In this document: piece after piece, positions 24,534-33,617 of the stretch | How the letters are laid out: the number at the start of each line of letters is the position of its first letter | How positions within the stretch are numbered: the stretch's first letter is position 1 | NCBI GenBank assembly: GCA_944384505.1 | Contig: CALWTQ010000039.1 | Span: forward strand, 1-34,565 | Length of the DNA: 34,565 nt | Reading direction: 5' to 3' | From: an uncultured Mediterraneibacter sp. | Lineage (GTDB): Bacteria > Bacillota > Clostridia > Lachnospirales > Lachnospiraceae | Notes under the pieces: generated by a model | What the model was told of the DNA's origin: nothing | Databases searched by the model: none | The model's input: only the letters and a program-made list of their open reading frames with translations | Made by a program: the position numbers and the translations under genes

Positions 24534-25546
24534 TTCTGGTCCTCCTCCCTTTTCATTTTCTTAATCTCTTCTATACGGCAGCATCTGCACTGATGCCCGT
24601 CTTCTGTCATATGGAACCCTATTCCATCCTTTCTGCACATATCGGATGCATATTGACACCTCGGACTAAAAGGGCAGCCCTCCGGCAGATTTGTCGGATC
24701 CGGCGGCAGGCCGTCAATCGGATGTAGCCACATCTCGTCACCGCTCATACTCGGTATCGCGCCGAACAGGCCTATTGTATAAGGATGCGTGGGATAATCA
24801 AATATCTGTTCTTTTGATCCATATTCCAGAATCTGCCCGGCATAAATAATCGCCACATCATCACATACCTGCGCCACAATCCCCATATCATGAGTAATCA
24901 GGATCATCGCCGTATTATACTTCTTCTGCAGCTCCCCAATCAGATCCATCACCTGTGCCTGAATCGTCACGTCCAGAGCTGTGGTAGCCTCATCAGCCAG
25001 AAGCAGGTCTGGATTGCACGCAAGAGCGATCGCAATCACTACACGCTGCTTCATTCCCCCGGAAAACTGATGTGGATATTCATAGTAGCGCTCCGCCGGT
25101 ATTCCTACGATTTCCAGCATTTCTTTCGCGCGTTTCTCCGGATTCACCTTTTCATCATTGTGCAGGCGCACAACTTCTGCGATCTGGTCGCCCACTCTCT
25201 GCACGGGATTAAGCGCCGTCATCGGGTCCTGGAAAATCATAGACACCGTATTCCCCCTGATCTTTCTCATCTCAGTCTCAGACAGCTCTAATACATTACG
25301 TCCGTCAAGAAATATCTCACCGCCTGTAATTTTGGCCCCTACATCCGGAAGAATCCGCATGATAGATTTGGCGATTGTAGTTTTCCCTGCTCCGGTTTCA
25401 CCTACCAGACCAAGCGTCCTCCCCTTTCCGAGATTTAGGGAAACTCCATTGACTGCATGTACGATCTGATCATCCGATTTATATTCCACTACCAGATCTT
25501 TTATCTGGAGAAATGGAGACTCTTCTTTTTTCATTTCTTTCGCCAT
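24530..25546 (-). CDS. Oligopeptide-type ABC importer ATPase (OppD/DppD-like)
   Basis: This is the second ATPase of the importer, 338 residues. Walker A is GETGAGKTT, the Q-loop MIFQDPMTALNP, the signature FSGGMKQRVVIAIAL and Walker B LLLADEATTALDVT. The Cys-rich C-terminal Opp domain reads GCPFSPRCQYASDMC, with a terminal CRCC. A charged tail (KKMKREEDQK) ends the protein. It follows the OppC-like permease by 11 bases and overlaps the OppF-like gene by 4. Confidence 0.93.
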   Translation of the reverse strand: MAKEMKKEESPFLQIKDLVVEYKSDDQIVHAVNGVSLNLGKGRTLGLVGETGAGKTTIAKSIMRILPDVGAKITGGEIFLDGRNVLELSETEMRKIRGNTVSMIFQDPMTALNPVQRVGDQIAEVVRLHNDEKVNPEKRAKEMLEIVGIPAERYYEYPHQFSGGMKQRVVIAIALACNPDLLLADEATTALDVTIQAQVMDLIGELQKKYNTAMILITHDMGIVAQVCDDVAIIYAGQILEYGSKEQIFDYPTHPYTIGLFGAIPSMSGDEMWLHPIDGLPPDPTNLPEGCPFSPRCQYASDMCRKDGIGFHMTEDGHQCRCCRIEEIKKMKREEDQK

Positions 25547-25557
25547 TTCGATTCCTC

Positions 25558-26445
25558 CTAGTTTTTCAGTTTCGGGTCAAGTGCGTCACGAAGGCCATCC
25601 CCTAGAAGATTCAGCGCCAGAACAGTAATTGCAATGGCAAGTCCCGGGAAGATAACCAGATGCGGCGCCTGACGGATAAATGATCTGGCAGCAGAAAGCA
25701 TAGCTCCCCATTCCGGTGCCGGAGGCTGGACTCCAAGTCCTATGAAACTTAAGCTGGCTGCCATTGTAATCGTCTGCGCAACTCCCATTGTAGCCTGGAC
25801 AATAATCGGCGATAAGCAGTTTGGCAGCAGATGGGACACGATGATTCGCATCTTACTGCAGTTAATAGACTGAGCCGCTTCTATATATTCATTGTCTCTT
25901 TCTTTCATCATCTGAGCGCGGAGCATTCTTGCCATTCCGGGTATATTGCTTACGGAAAGCGCTATAATCGTATTCACAAATCCGGGCCCTAAAACAGCTG
26001 AGATAACGATCATCAGAAGCATGCCTGGAATTGCCTGCACAATATCAAGAAAACGCATCAGAATATTATCGGTCATCCCGCCAAAATATCCTGCCAATGC
26101 ACCGATAATCATTCCAATAACCACGGAAATCAGAACTGCCAGTATACCGATAGAAATTGAAAAACGTCCGCCATATAGCACACGGCTGAATATATCCCTT
26201 CCCATGTCGTCACAGCCGAAAAGATGTGTCAATGAAGGTGTAGCAAATGTCTGGGTCAGATCCATTTCCGCATAGCCATACGGCATAATCAACGGAGCCA
26301 GAGCAGCAAGCAGGCACTCTATAATCAGGATGACCAGCCCTGCCATAGCGATCTTATTTTTGCTCAGCTGCTTCATAACCCTGGCAAACTCCGATTGTCT
26401 CTTTACTTTTGGAGACGCTGTTTTTGTCATTGTCACGCTAGCCAT
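25558..26445 (-). CDS. Oligopeptide-type ABC importer permease (OppC-like)
   Basis: This 295-residue inner-membrane permease has an N-terminal cytoplasmic stretch, a first membrane segment (about 34-55), the conserved HLFGCDDMGRDIFSRVLYG block of the OppC family, and the EAA loop EYIEAAQSINCSKMRIIVSHLLPN, where the ATPase docks. Its first 8 bases overlap the end of the OppB-like gene, showing tight coupling. It pairs with the OppB-like protein to form the channel. Confidence 0.93.
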   Translation of the reverse strand: MASVTMTKTASPKVKRQSEFARVMKQLSKNKIAMAGLVILIIECLLAALAPLIMPYGYAEMDLTQTFATPSLTHLFGCDDMGRDIFSRVLYGGRFSISIGILAVLISVVIGMIIGALAGYFGGMTDNILMRFLDIVQAIPGMLLMIVISAVLGPGFVNTIIALSVSNIPGMARMLRAQMMKERDNEYIEAAQSINCSKMRIIVSHLLPNCLSPIIVQATMGVAQTITMAASLSFIGLGVQPPAPEWGAMLSAARSFIRQAPHLVIFPGLAIAITVLALNLLGDGLRDALDPKLKN

Positions 26446-27418
26446 TTGCTTTCACCTTCTTTCTTTTCTTTCCTGCAGCAGAATACTGTGCCTTAATACG
26501 TGGATCTACTGCTGCATACAGCAGATCAATAATAAGCATTGCAATACTAAAAGCAATTGCAAGAACAATCGTCCCGCCCTGAACAACCGGATAATCCCTG
26601 TTATTCACTGCATCAATAATAAATTCACCCATGCCGGGCAGAGAAAAAATCGTCTCAATAATCATCGCACCCCCGAGAAGGCGTCCAAACGTAGTTCCCA
26701 TCTGTGTAATAATCGGGATAAGTGCGTTTTTAAGTCCATGCTTATAAATAACCGACCTTTCCGGCACACCTTTCGAACGCGCCGTCGTAATATAATCTGC
26801 ACGTATAACATCCAGCATAGAAGACCTTGTCTGCCGCGCACAGTTCGCTAGCGCACCGGCACAGTTAGAAAGCCCGGGAAGTATGTAATATTTTAATCCT
26901 GCGATTCCGGTTCCTACCCCCATTGCTGGCAGCCAGCCCAGATTAACTGAAAATACAATTATCAGAAGCAGTGCAAGCCAGAAGTTCGGGATTGCCACGC
27001 CAATCAGCGCGAGGATCATTGATATATGGTCCTGCCACTTATTCTGATGTGTCGCCGCTACAATTCCAAGCGGAATGCCAAGCCCATACGCGATCAAAAG
27101 TGTTACTACTGCAAGAATCAAAGTTCTAGGCATACGGTCTGCTATTGTCGATGCAATATCTACCTTTGTAATCCATGAAGACCCCAGGTCAAAATGCAGG
27201 AAAACATCGTTCATATATGTTGCAAGCCGTACCAGACGCGACTGGTTTAATCCGAGTTCGACGCGCATTGCTTCCAGATCAGCCTGTGTAGCGGTTGAAC
27301 CAAGGATAATCTGCGCCGGGTCGCCCGGACAAAATGTCATCAGCAGGAATACAATAACAGTAACTCCCAAAATAATCGGAATCATCCATAAAAGCCGTTT
27401 GATGATATATCTAATCAT
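26438..27418 (-). CDS. Oligopeptide-type ABC importer permease (OppB-like)
   Basis: This 326-residue permease begins with the family's typical MIRYIIKRLLWMIPIILGVT. It contains FCPGDPAQIILG, and an EAA loop in DYITTARSKGVPERSVIYKHGLKNALIPI. The first helix and the later membrane segments match OppB/DppB in number and length. It is downstream of the binding-protein gene, with a stable hairpin in the gap (27441-27475) that may lower permease expression relative to the binding protein. Confidence 0.93.
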   Translation of the reverse strand: MIRYIIKRLLWMIPIILGVTVIVFLLMTFCPGDPAQIILGSTATQADLEAMRVELGLNQSRLVRLATYMNDVFLHFDLGSSWITKVDIASTIADRMPRTLILAVVTLLIAYGLGIPLGIVAATHQNKWQDHISMILALIGVAIPNFWLALLLIIVFSVNLGWLPAMGVGTGIAGLKYYILPGLSNCAGALANCARQTRSSMLDVIRADYITTARSKGVPERSVIYKHGLKNALIPIITQMGTTFGRLLGGAMIIETIFSLPGMGEFIIDAVNNRDYPVVQGGTIVLAIAFSIAMLIIDLLYAAVDPRIKAQYSAAGKKRKKVKANG

Positions 27419-27440
27419 GCTGTTCCTCCTGTCTTTAAGA

Positions 27441-27475
27441 GAGCTGGCAGCTGCACTATATTCAGCTGTCAGCTC
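27441..27475 (-). terminator. Intercistronic hairpin between binding protein and permease
   Basis: A 13-bp stem with one G-T pair (27441-27453 with 27463-27475) and a 9-base loop lies between the binding-protein stop and the OppB-like start. It lacks a good T-run, so partial termination or protection of the upstream mRNA 3' end is likelier than full termination. Confidence 0.6.
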
Positions 27476-27488
27476 TGCCTCCGTTCAA

Positions 27489-29123
27489 TTATTCACGTGT
27501 AAACTGGCATGCAGAAGGCATCACATAGTTGTTGATTCCGCCGGTAACTGCTTTTACCATGCCAAGATCATTTCTCCAGATCGTAAATACCTGAGGATTC
27601 ACAAGCCCATATCCATATGCACTGTCTTTGATATATGTATGGACTTCATCGATATTTTCATCTGTATATCCCTCATTTGTCCATGTGGAATATAACAGAT
27701 CTGCAAGCTCCTGGTCGTTGCGGCTCGTTGCATCGCCCGCCTCATAAGCCGCCGGATCAAAACGGAGTGACCAGACGTCTGACAGATATGTCCCGCCAAC
27801 TGTGCCCAGCACCATATCGTACTGTGTACCATCCAGACGTGTTGCTGTATACAAAGCCATATCAACCGCATTCAGTTCTACTTTGATTCCCACTGCATCC
27901 AGATAATTCTGAATCAGCTGACCTAGTGTAGACGCCGTAGCGCTTGAAGAGCTCAGCAGTGTAAGTGTCTCGCCGTTATATCCGGATTCTTCAATCAGCT
28001 GCTGCGCCTTTTCTACATCATACGTATAGTAATCTTCATCTTTCCATTTATCGAGGAATCCGATCAGTCTTGGTGCACATACATCCCACATCGGCGTGCC
28101 ATATCCGGAACACAGTCCCTGAACAAGACCGTCCGCATCAATCGCATAGCAGATCGCCTGTCTTAATGCTTCATTCTCTGCCAGGATACTGTTCTCAGCG
28201 CCTGAGAAAAATACCTGCCATCCCTGGGCCCCATCCTGAAGATTTACCGTATAGGCATCTGTCTGATCTACAAATTGAGCTCCCGTAGAAGCAGCAATGT
28301 CAATGGCAACGTCAATCGTACCTGTCTCAAGAGCGATACCCATCTGCGAAGCCTCTGTGATAATCTGATAATTTACTGTTTTCTGAATCGGACGTACACA
28401 TTCCGGCATATTGGCAATGTCCTGCCAGTAGTCGTCCCTGCGCTCAAATGTCAGGCTTGCACTCGGTACAAATTCAGTACACACATATGGAGATGTACTT
28501 ACACAGCTTGTTGCAAATTCATCCGCACTCGCCTCAAATGCCGCCTGTGAAACCACAAATGTATCCTCCATCAGTGTCTCAAATACGCCCACCCTGTTGT
28601 CTGAAAATTTAATCTGTAAAGTATAATCTCCTGTCTGTTCTACACTTTCCACTTTGCTGAAATTCGTAATCAGCCCACGGTTCTTCGCTTCCTGGATAAA
28701 CCATACAATGTCTGCCGCCGTAATCGCGTTTCCCTGACTGTCGGAAATATTGTCCCAGATTTCCAGATCGTAGGTATAGCCATTGTCAGTAGTCTCCCAT
28801 GACTTTGCCGCATATGGCTGATACTCATTATTGCTGTCCCTGACCGCCAGGCGTTCATAAAGAATATCCAGATATGGCGCATTTCTCGCAGTTGCCGAAC
28901 GGAACGGCGTTAATGAATCAATCGCTGTCCCATAGCCGACATTAATTGTATTATCTGTCAGCTCCGTTGTGGCCTCTACATCCGCTCCGATCATTTCCGT
29001 TTCTTCTACTGCTGCAGGCTCACTTGTCTGGCTCGAGCTTTCTCCTGATCCGCCACATCCTGCTAAGACAGATACCGACATAACCGCCGTTAAAATAGCT
29101 GCCCAGATTTTTTTACTTCTCAT
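27489..29123 (-). CDS. Extracellular solute-binding lipoprotein (family 5, OppA/DppA-like)
   Basis: This 544-residue family-5 binding protein captures the substrate outside the cell. A lipoprotein signal ends in the lipobox LAGC (Cys at about 22), followed by a Gly/Ser/Glu-rich linker. Family marks are IDSLTPF, PYAAKSWETTDNGYTYDLEIW, and RQAICYAIDADGLVQGL. The ribosome site AGGAGG is strong. It is the first gene of the importer operon and has its own promoter with an AT-rich operator-like block. Family-5 proteins bind peptides, nickel or oligosaccharides; this locus suggests a sulfated saccharide, as inference. Confidence 0.93.
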   Translation of the reverse strand: MRSKKIWAAILTAVMSVSVLAGCGGSGESSSQTSEPAAVEETEMIGADVEATTELTDNTINVGYGTAIDSLTPFRSATARNAPYLDILYERLAVRDSNNEYQPYAAKSWETTDNGYTYDLEIWDNISDSQGNAITAADIVWFIQEAKNRGLITNFSKVESVEQTGDYTLQIKFSDNRVGVFETLMEDTFVVSQAAFEASADEFATSCVSTSPYVCTEFVPSASLTFERRDDYWQDIANMPECVRPIQKTVNYQIITEASQMGIALETGTIDVAIDIAASTGAQFVDQTDAYTVNLQDGAQGWQVFFSGAENSILAENEALRQAICYAIDADGLVQGLCSGYGTPMWDVCAPRLIGFLDKWKDEDYYTYDVEKAQQLIEESGYNGETLTLLSSSSATASTLGQLIQNYLDAVGIKVELNAVDMALYTATRLDGTQYDMVLGTVGGTYLSDVWSLRFDPAAYEAGDATSRNDQELADLLYSTWTNEGYTDENIDEVHTYIKDSAYGYGLVNPQVFTIWRNDLGMVKAVTGGINNYVMPSACQFTRE

Positions 29124-29173
29124 AATTCATCCTCCTTTTTCTGTCATGTTTTTTGGATCTTTCATTTTTATTT

Positions 29174-29216
29174 TTTAATTTATTTAATTATAATACCTGT
29201 ATATCTTGTTAAGCAA
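29174..29216 (-). promoter_or_regulatory. Importer operon promoter with AT-rich operator
   Basis: On the minus strand TTGCTT (29211-29216) and TATAAT (29187-29192) are 18 bases apart. The 19 bases starting with the -10 (29174-29192) are identical to those at the GH3 promoter. No other feature was seen in 29124-29296. Confidence 0.6.
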
Positions 29217-29296
29217 TTGACTGATCTTACAAATTTACATTTCAATTTTTGTTTATTATGCCTTTGTTTTTTTATTTATATTAATCAACTATGTTA

Positions 29297-30814
29297 TCAA
29301 TAGCTTACATTATATTCCGCAGGATGTTTTTTCTTTAAAGCTTCCGCCAGATCTCCCCGCCCAGTCTTCTCCAGGCGAATACAATAATCATGTAAGTATC
29401 CCCTGCAGTGATGCGGTCCGCCTTCTGCTATCACCGTCCACATTGGATCATTGTGATAATGATAAATATTGCTCAGCATATTATCTGCGATCCAGTGTTC
29501 CAGATACCAAGCTCCATGCCAGCATACTTCCGGCAGTTCTTCAGCAAGATTCTTTGTTTCATGGGGATCTTCCTTTACATTAAACAGCTCATCATCTTCT
29601 GTAAGGTGGTATCCATCGTGATATGTCCGAATGTACAGATAATCGCCAAAACGTACGCTGCGCTGGCAGACATGAGCACACTGACTCACAACCAGATATT
29701 CGCGCCCTCCATCCTTCCCCGCTCTCAGGCAGTCTGCAAAACTTTCACCGTCATATACAACAGGATTGGGCTTACCCACAACGCGGTTGCACGTAAACGG
29801 GGGAATATTCCCTATCATATCCATCAGCGTCGGAAGGAGATCAACATTATAATGCAATCCCCGGGACTCCACATTCCGGGGGCATCCCGGCCATTTAATA
29901 ATCAGCGGTATATGAGTCGTAATATAATCAGCCTCTCCATGTTCACAATAACTGCCCATCTCTCCCAGGCATTCTCCGTGATCCGAACTGATAATAATCA
30001 CCATATCATCGTAAATTCCCTGTGATTTTATCTTATCCAGAAGCAGGCCGACCTGATAGTCCCCATACTGTACACCTGTATCATACTCATCTATGAGCCG
30101 TTTAAAGTCATGCAAATTCTTAATTTCTGTTATCTGCCTTGGATGCGCCTTATCCGGCTCATTCGTATATCCGTTCACTTCACATGCGCTGTGGGCTCCC
30201 GGCTTTTTTGTTCGGTGATAGTTCAAAATCTCTTCGGTCATCCACGGATCCGGAAGCTCGCTGTTCGCGAAAGGCTGACCGTATTCCATCGGAACCCTGT
30301 ACGGAATGTGGGGATCCCAATAGTGTACATGTAAAAACCAGTCTTCTTCATCTTTTTTACGCTCCAGCCAGTCCAAAGCAATTTCTGTCACTTCCTCTCC
30401 CGACTCCAGACCACGTTTCCCGACATTGTAGCATTCATCGAATCCGCCGTTGAACCACCATGCAGCGTGTCTGTCCGGGAAACTGGAAACAGATGCCGTT
30501 TTCATCCCGGCGCGCCTCATAACCGCCGGCAGATTATAGCGTCCGTTAAAATCTGCCATACCTCTCTCCGGCCCTTCCCATCGCATCTCAGCCGCAGTTC
30601 CTCCATGTGAGATACATCCATTATGGATCCCGAATCTTCCAGTAAACATGGCAGCTCTGCTGGGAAGGCAAGGCGCATCAGAGCAGTAATAATCCATAAA
30701 TCTTACTCCTTCTTTCGCTACTGAATCAATGTTCGGACTGGTATTGCGTGCATATCCATAACAGCCTAAGTGATCCGGTCTGAGCGTATCAATATCAAGA
30801 TACAAAACTCTCAT
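29297..30814 (-). CDS. Cys-type sulfatase 2 (S1 family)
   Basis: This 505-residue sulfatase is distinct from sulfatase 1. The modification motif is C49-L-P-S-R in DAPCLPSRAAMFTGR. Metal-binding Asp9 lies in LDIDTLRPDHLGCYGY, and SSDHGECLGEMG supplies the second Asp-His. It also requires anSME. There is no signal peptide, so desulfation would follow uptake. The ribosome site AAGGAG lies 8 bases before the ATG. Its promoter carries a 31-bp palindrome. The importer operon is downstream on the same strand, 173 bases away, with no terminator seen between. The two sulfatases differ throughout and may cut different sulfate positions. Confidence 0.92.
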   Translation of the reverse strand: MRVLYLDIDTLRPDHLGCYGYARNTSPNIDSVAKEGVRFMDYYCSDAPCLPSRAAMFTGRFGIHNGCISHGGTAAEMRWEGPERGMADFNGRYNLPAVMRRAGMKTASVSSFPDRHAAWWFNGGFDECYNVGKRGLESGEEVTEIALDWLERKKDEEDWFLHVHYWDPHIPYRVPMEYGQPFANSELPDPWMTEEILNYHRTKKPGAHSACEVNGYTNEPDKAHPRQITEIKNLHDFKRLIDEYDTGVQYGDYQVGLLLDKIKSQGIYDDMVIIISSDHGECLGEMGSYCEHGEADYITTHIPLIIKWPGCPRNVESRGLHYNVDLLPTLMDMIGNIPPFTCNRVVGKPNPVVYDGESFADCLRAGKDGGREYLVVSQCAHVCQRSVRFGDYLYIRTYHDGYHLTEDDELFNVKEDPHETKNLAEELPEVCWHGAWYLEHWIADNMLSNIYHYHNDPMWTVIAEGGPHHCRGYLHDYCIRLEKTGRGDLAEALKKKHPAEYNVSY

Positions 30815-30830
30815 ATTTTTCTCCTTCCAA

Positions 30831-30881
30831 TATTATTATTTAATTTAATTAAATAATAATACATCTAAATTATTCTTTCAA
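30831..30881 (-). promoter_or_regulatory. Sulfatase 2 promoter with 31-bp palindrome
   Basis: On the minus strand TTGAAA (30876-30881) and TATTAT (30853-30858) are 17 bases apart. The -10 lies within a perfect AT-only palindrome of two 15-bp arms around one base (30831-30861), whose left half is TATTATTATTTAATT. It shares TTTAATTTA with the GH3 and importer sites and TTTAATTAAAT with the ROK upstream region. Confidence 0.65.
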
Positions 30882-30966
30882 TTATTACAATTCACAATAT
30901 TTTTGACCCGCTTTTGTGCATATTCACGAATGAATGTCACTCTATTCTCTCCATTTCATAAAATCA

Positions 30967-30995
30967 GCCTGGGTAACATTTTTGATTACCCAGGC
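30967..30995. terminator. Terminator-like hairpin beside the AAA-ATPase remnant
   Basis: A perfect 10-bp stem, GCCTGGGTAA with TTACCCAGGC, encloses a 9-base loop. No strong T-run follows on either strand, so it may be a decayed terminator. Confidence 0.5.
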
Positions 30996-31012
30996 CTTAA
31001 ACCTGATATATA

Positions 31013-31192
31013 TTTTTATATGTCCCCTGGATTTCTCTGTACTTTTCATGGTCCCAGACCTACAGTCCGTCAAACAGTCCTCCCTCTCCTTTATACTTAA
31101 GATAGAAAAAATGCTCCAGCATGCTCGTATTCAGCGTTTTCCCAAAACGGCGCGGTCGGGTATCAAGGTCACGCTGTCTCTGTCTCCTATCA
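31013..31192 (-). pseudogene. Frameshifted fragment of an AAA-ATPase/PD-(D/E)XK gene
   Basis: On the minus strand, reading frames joined by frameshifts match the N-terminal AAA domain of the pair at 1174-4599. DSVTLI is followed, after a one-base loss, by RPRRFGKTLNTSMLEHFF, and then in a further stretch by YREIQGTY (compare YRKIQGTYPVISL). Stop codons interrupt it and the remaining ~500 residues are gone. The rest of 30882-31452 shows only the hairpin at 30967-30995 and the alsT ribosome site. Confidence 0.8.
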
Positions 31193-31452
31193 GTATAATT
31201 ATTTTGTCACAAAATTACTACTCTCTCCTGAGAAAAACGCATGTATCCCTGGACATCAGCAACTTCCTAAGCTATAATAAAGTCCGCTCGCATCCTGGCG
31301 GCGATATCTTTCCCCGCAATGGCAGCTCTCACACCGTCAGGGGCATACATACAGCGCGTCTTTTCAAGATGCTGATTTACATCTGCTGAATCATGAGTAT
31401 CAATCCGGCAAAAGAGCCATACTGATACAGCTGAAGAAAGAGAGGAAGAAAA

Positions 31453-32856
31453 ATGTTTGCAGAATTTATCAACTCACTGAGCGATCTGCTCTACACCTAT
31501 ATTCTGATCGTCCTGCTGCTTGGCACGGGCATATATTTCACCATCCGCACGCGGTTCGTACAATTCCGCATGTTCCGGGAATCCATCCGCGTTGTCATGG
31601 AACCGAAAGACGATGAAAACGGCCTTTCGTCTTTCCAGGCGCTGATGGTCTCCACCGCCTCCCGCGTAGGCACAGGAAATATCGCGGGGATCTCCACCGC
31701 GATCTGTCTTGGCGGCCCGGGCGCGGTATTCTGGATGTGGCTTACCGCCCTTCTCGGAAGCGCCTCCGCTTTTATCGAAAGCACTCTGGCTCAGATCTAT
31801 AAGCGCCGCGCTGATGACGGGAGCTGTTACGGAGGGCCGGCCTACTATATCCAAGCCGTGCTCAAACGCCGCTGGCTCGGCGTATTATTCGCCGTTTTTC
31901 TAATCATGACCTATATGGTTGGCTTCAATATGGTCGCATCTTTTAATATTACTGACACATTCCGGGCGTACAGCTTTTTTAACGAGGAAAGAACGCCCGC
32001 CATCATCGGCGCAGTCCTCGCGATTGTTTTCTGTATCTGCATTTTCGGCGGGAGCCGTCAGATTTCAAAGGTGACAGAATTTCTCGTGCCTATGATGGGG
32101 ATATTTTACCTGGCCGTATCGCTGTTTATTGTTGTAACGCACTTTCAGCTGATTCCCGTAATGTTCAAAGACATTTTTACAAATGCCTTTGATTTTCAGG
32201 CGGTCTTCGGCGGATTTACCGGCTCCTGCATAATGCATGGCATCAAGCGCGGCCTCTTCTCCAATGAAGCCGGTGTTGGTTCCGCTCCCAATGCGGCTGC
32301 CAGCGCGTCCGTCTCTCATCCGGCGAAACAGGGGCTGGTCCAGATGCTCTCTGTGTTCATTGACACGCTGCTCATCTGTACGGCCACGGCTTTCATGCTG
32401 CTCTGCTCTGGCGTCGCTCCCAGCGCGGAACTTAGAGGCATGCCCTGGGTGCAGGCCGCGGCGGCCGAAGCTCTGGGCGGATTCGGAACCACATTTATCA
32501 CAATTGCTCTGTTTCTCTTTGCTTTTACAACTTTGATCGGGAATTTCTTCTATGCAGAAATGGGGCTCAGATATCTGTGTGGAAAAGTTCCGGGGAGGCA
32601 TATAATGACTGCGTTCCGGCTTCTTGCAACAGTGATTGTCTTCGGCGGGTCTCTGATGGAGTTCAGCGTGGCGTGGAGCACAGCGGACGTGATCATGGGA
32701 TGCCTGGCGCTGATCAATCTGCCTGTCATCATTCTTCTCGGAAAACCTGCCATTCAGTGTCTCCGGGACTATATCAGGCAGAAAAAGGAAGGCCAAAATC
32801 CTGTGTTCAAAGCCCGGGATATTGGATTGGAAAATAAAACAGACTTCTGGCAGTAA
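31453..32856 (+). CDS. Alanine/glycine:cation symporter (AGCS family)
   Basis: This 467-residue polytopic membrane protein takes up alanine or glycine with sodium. Family marks are the N-terminal GTGIYFTIRTRFVQFRMF, the conserved STASRVGTGNIAGISTAI with GGPGAVFWMW, and GLFSNEAGVGSAPNAAA near residue 275. About ten hydrophobic segments are visible, as expected. AGAGGAAG precedes the ATG. It is a single gene on the plus strand that ends at a bidirectional terminator. The exact amino acid is not determined. Confidence 0.93.
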   Translation: MFAEFINSLSDLLYTYILIVLLLGTGIYFTIRTRFVQFRMFRESIRVVMEPKDDENGLSSFQALMVSTASRVGTGNIAGISTAICLGGPGAVFWMWLTALLGSASAFIESTLAQIYKRRADDGSCYGGPAYYIQAVLKRRWLGVLFAVFLIMTYMVGFNMVASFNITDTFRAYSFFNEERTPAIIGAVLAIVFCICIFGGSRQISKVTEFLVPMMGIFYLAVSLFIVVTHFQLIPVMFKDIFTNAFDFQAVFGGFTGSCIMHGIKRGLFSNEAGVGSAPNAAASASVSHPAKQGLVQMLSVFIDTLLICTATAFMLLCSGVAPSAELRGMPWVQAAAAEALGGFGTTFITIALFLFAFTTLIGNFFYAEMGLRYLCGKVPGRHIMTAFRLLATVIVFGGSLMEFSVAWSTADVIMGCLALINLPVIILLGKPAIQCLRDYIRQKKEGQNPVFKARDIGLENKTDFWQ

Positions 32857-32885
32857 CGGGACCCTCTGGGAACAGACAGAGCTGA

Positions 32886-32927
32886 ACAGGGGAAGGTATG
32901 ACTTGTATAAGTCTTACCTTCCCCTGT
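32886..32927. terminator. Bidirectional terminator between the symporter and xpt
   Basis: A 19-bp stem with one mismatch (32886-32904 with 32909-32927) and a GTAT loop lies between converging genes. The base of the stem is ACAGGGGAAGG. Confidence 0.88.
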
Positions 32928-32936
32928 ACTGCTTAC

Positions 32937-33599
32937 TTAATCCAGTGTCGCACTCCTGCAGATACCGCATTCCCCATCCCCGGCATGGTCAGAATCTTCT
33001 GCTTTTCCCGCCTCTTTCTCCTGATCGCGGAACTGAATCTCTCCCGTCTCAGCATTCATGCCGTCCACAATGGCCAGCGATTCCAGCTGATAGCCCAGGT
33101 TGCGGATAATCCGTCCTCCTGACTGGAAGCCCTTCTCAATTGCAATTCCAATTCCTTCAATAGTAGCGCCGGATGACTGCACGATCTGAATCAGGCCCTG
33201 GAGCGCGCAGCCATTTGCCAGGAAATCATCAATGATCAGCACATGGTCAGCAGGCGTCAGGAACTTCTGCGCCACGATCACGTGATTGATGCATTTATGT
33301 GTAAAGGACTCCACCTCAGCCACATACATGTCACCGTCCAGGTTAATACTCTGGGACTTCTTCGCAAAGACAACCGGCACGTCAAAATGCTGGGCCGCCA
33401 CACATGCGATCCCGATTCCTGACGCCTCTATGGTCAAAATCTTATTGATCGGTTTATCGGCAAATCTTCTTTTAAACTCCGCGCCCATCTGATCCAGAAG
33501 CTTAATATCCATCTGGTGGTTCAGGAAGCTGTCAACTTTCAGTACATTTCCCTCTTTTACAACTCCGTCCTTCACAATTCGTTCTTCCAAAAAGTTCAT
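32937..33599 (-). CDS. xpt: Xanthine phosphoribosyltransferase with C-terminal extension
   Basis: This enzyme converts xanthine and PRPP to XMP in purine salvage. The N-terminal [23 protein letters not shown] and the PRPP loop [11 protein letters not shown] (120-130) are characteristic. The Xpt fold ends near residue 191 (ETGEIQFR). Residues 192-220 are an extra polar, Cys- and Asp-containing tail not seen in the Xpt proteins I know, which are about 190-197 residues long. The gene starts 18 bases after the DUF624 stop, so it is probably in that transcript. No purine riboswitch was seen before it. Confidence 0.92.
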   Translation of the reverse strand: MNFLEERIVKDGVVKEGNVLKVDSFLNHQMDIKLLDQMGAEFKRRFADKPINKILTIEASGIGIACVAAQHFDVPVVFAKKSQSINLDGDMYVAEVESFTHKCINHVIVAQKFLTPADHVLIIDDFLANGCALQGLIQIVQSSGATIEGIGIAIEKGFQSGGRIIRNLGYQLESLAIVDGMNAETGEIQFRDQEKEAGKAEDSDHAGDGECGICRSATLD

Positions 33600-33617
33600 C
33601 CTTTCCCTCCTCTTATC

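Noticed and set aside
31267-31440. Minus-strand frame of about 55 codons ending in DIAARMRADFIIA upstream of the symporter
   Set aside because: There is no start codon with a ribosome site and no recognised homology. It may be a gene remnant but cannot be supported.
33600-33617. Purine riboswitch before xpt
   Set aside because: Only 18 bases separate xpt from the upstream gene, and no aptamer-like sequence was seen before the DUF624 gene.
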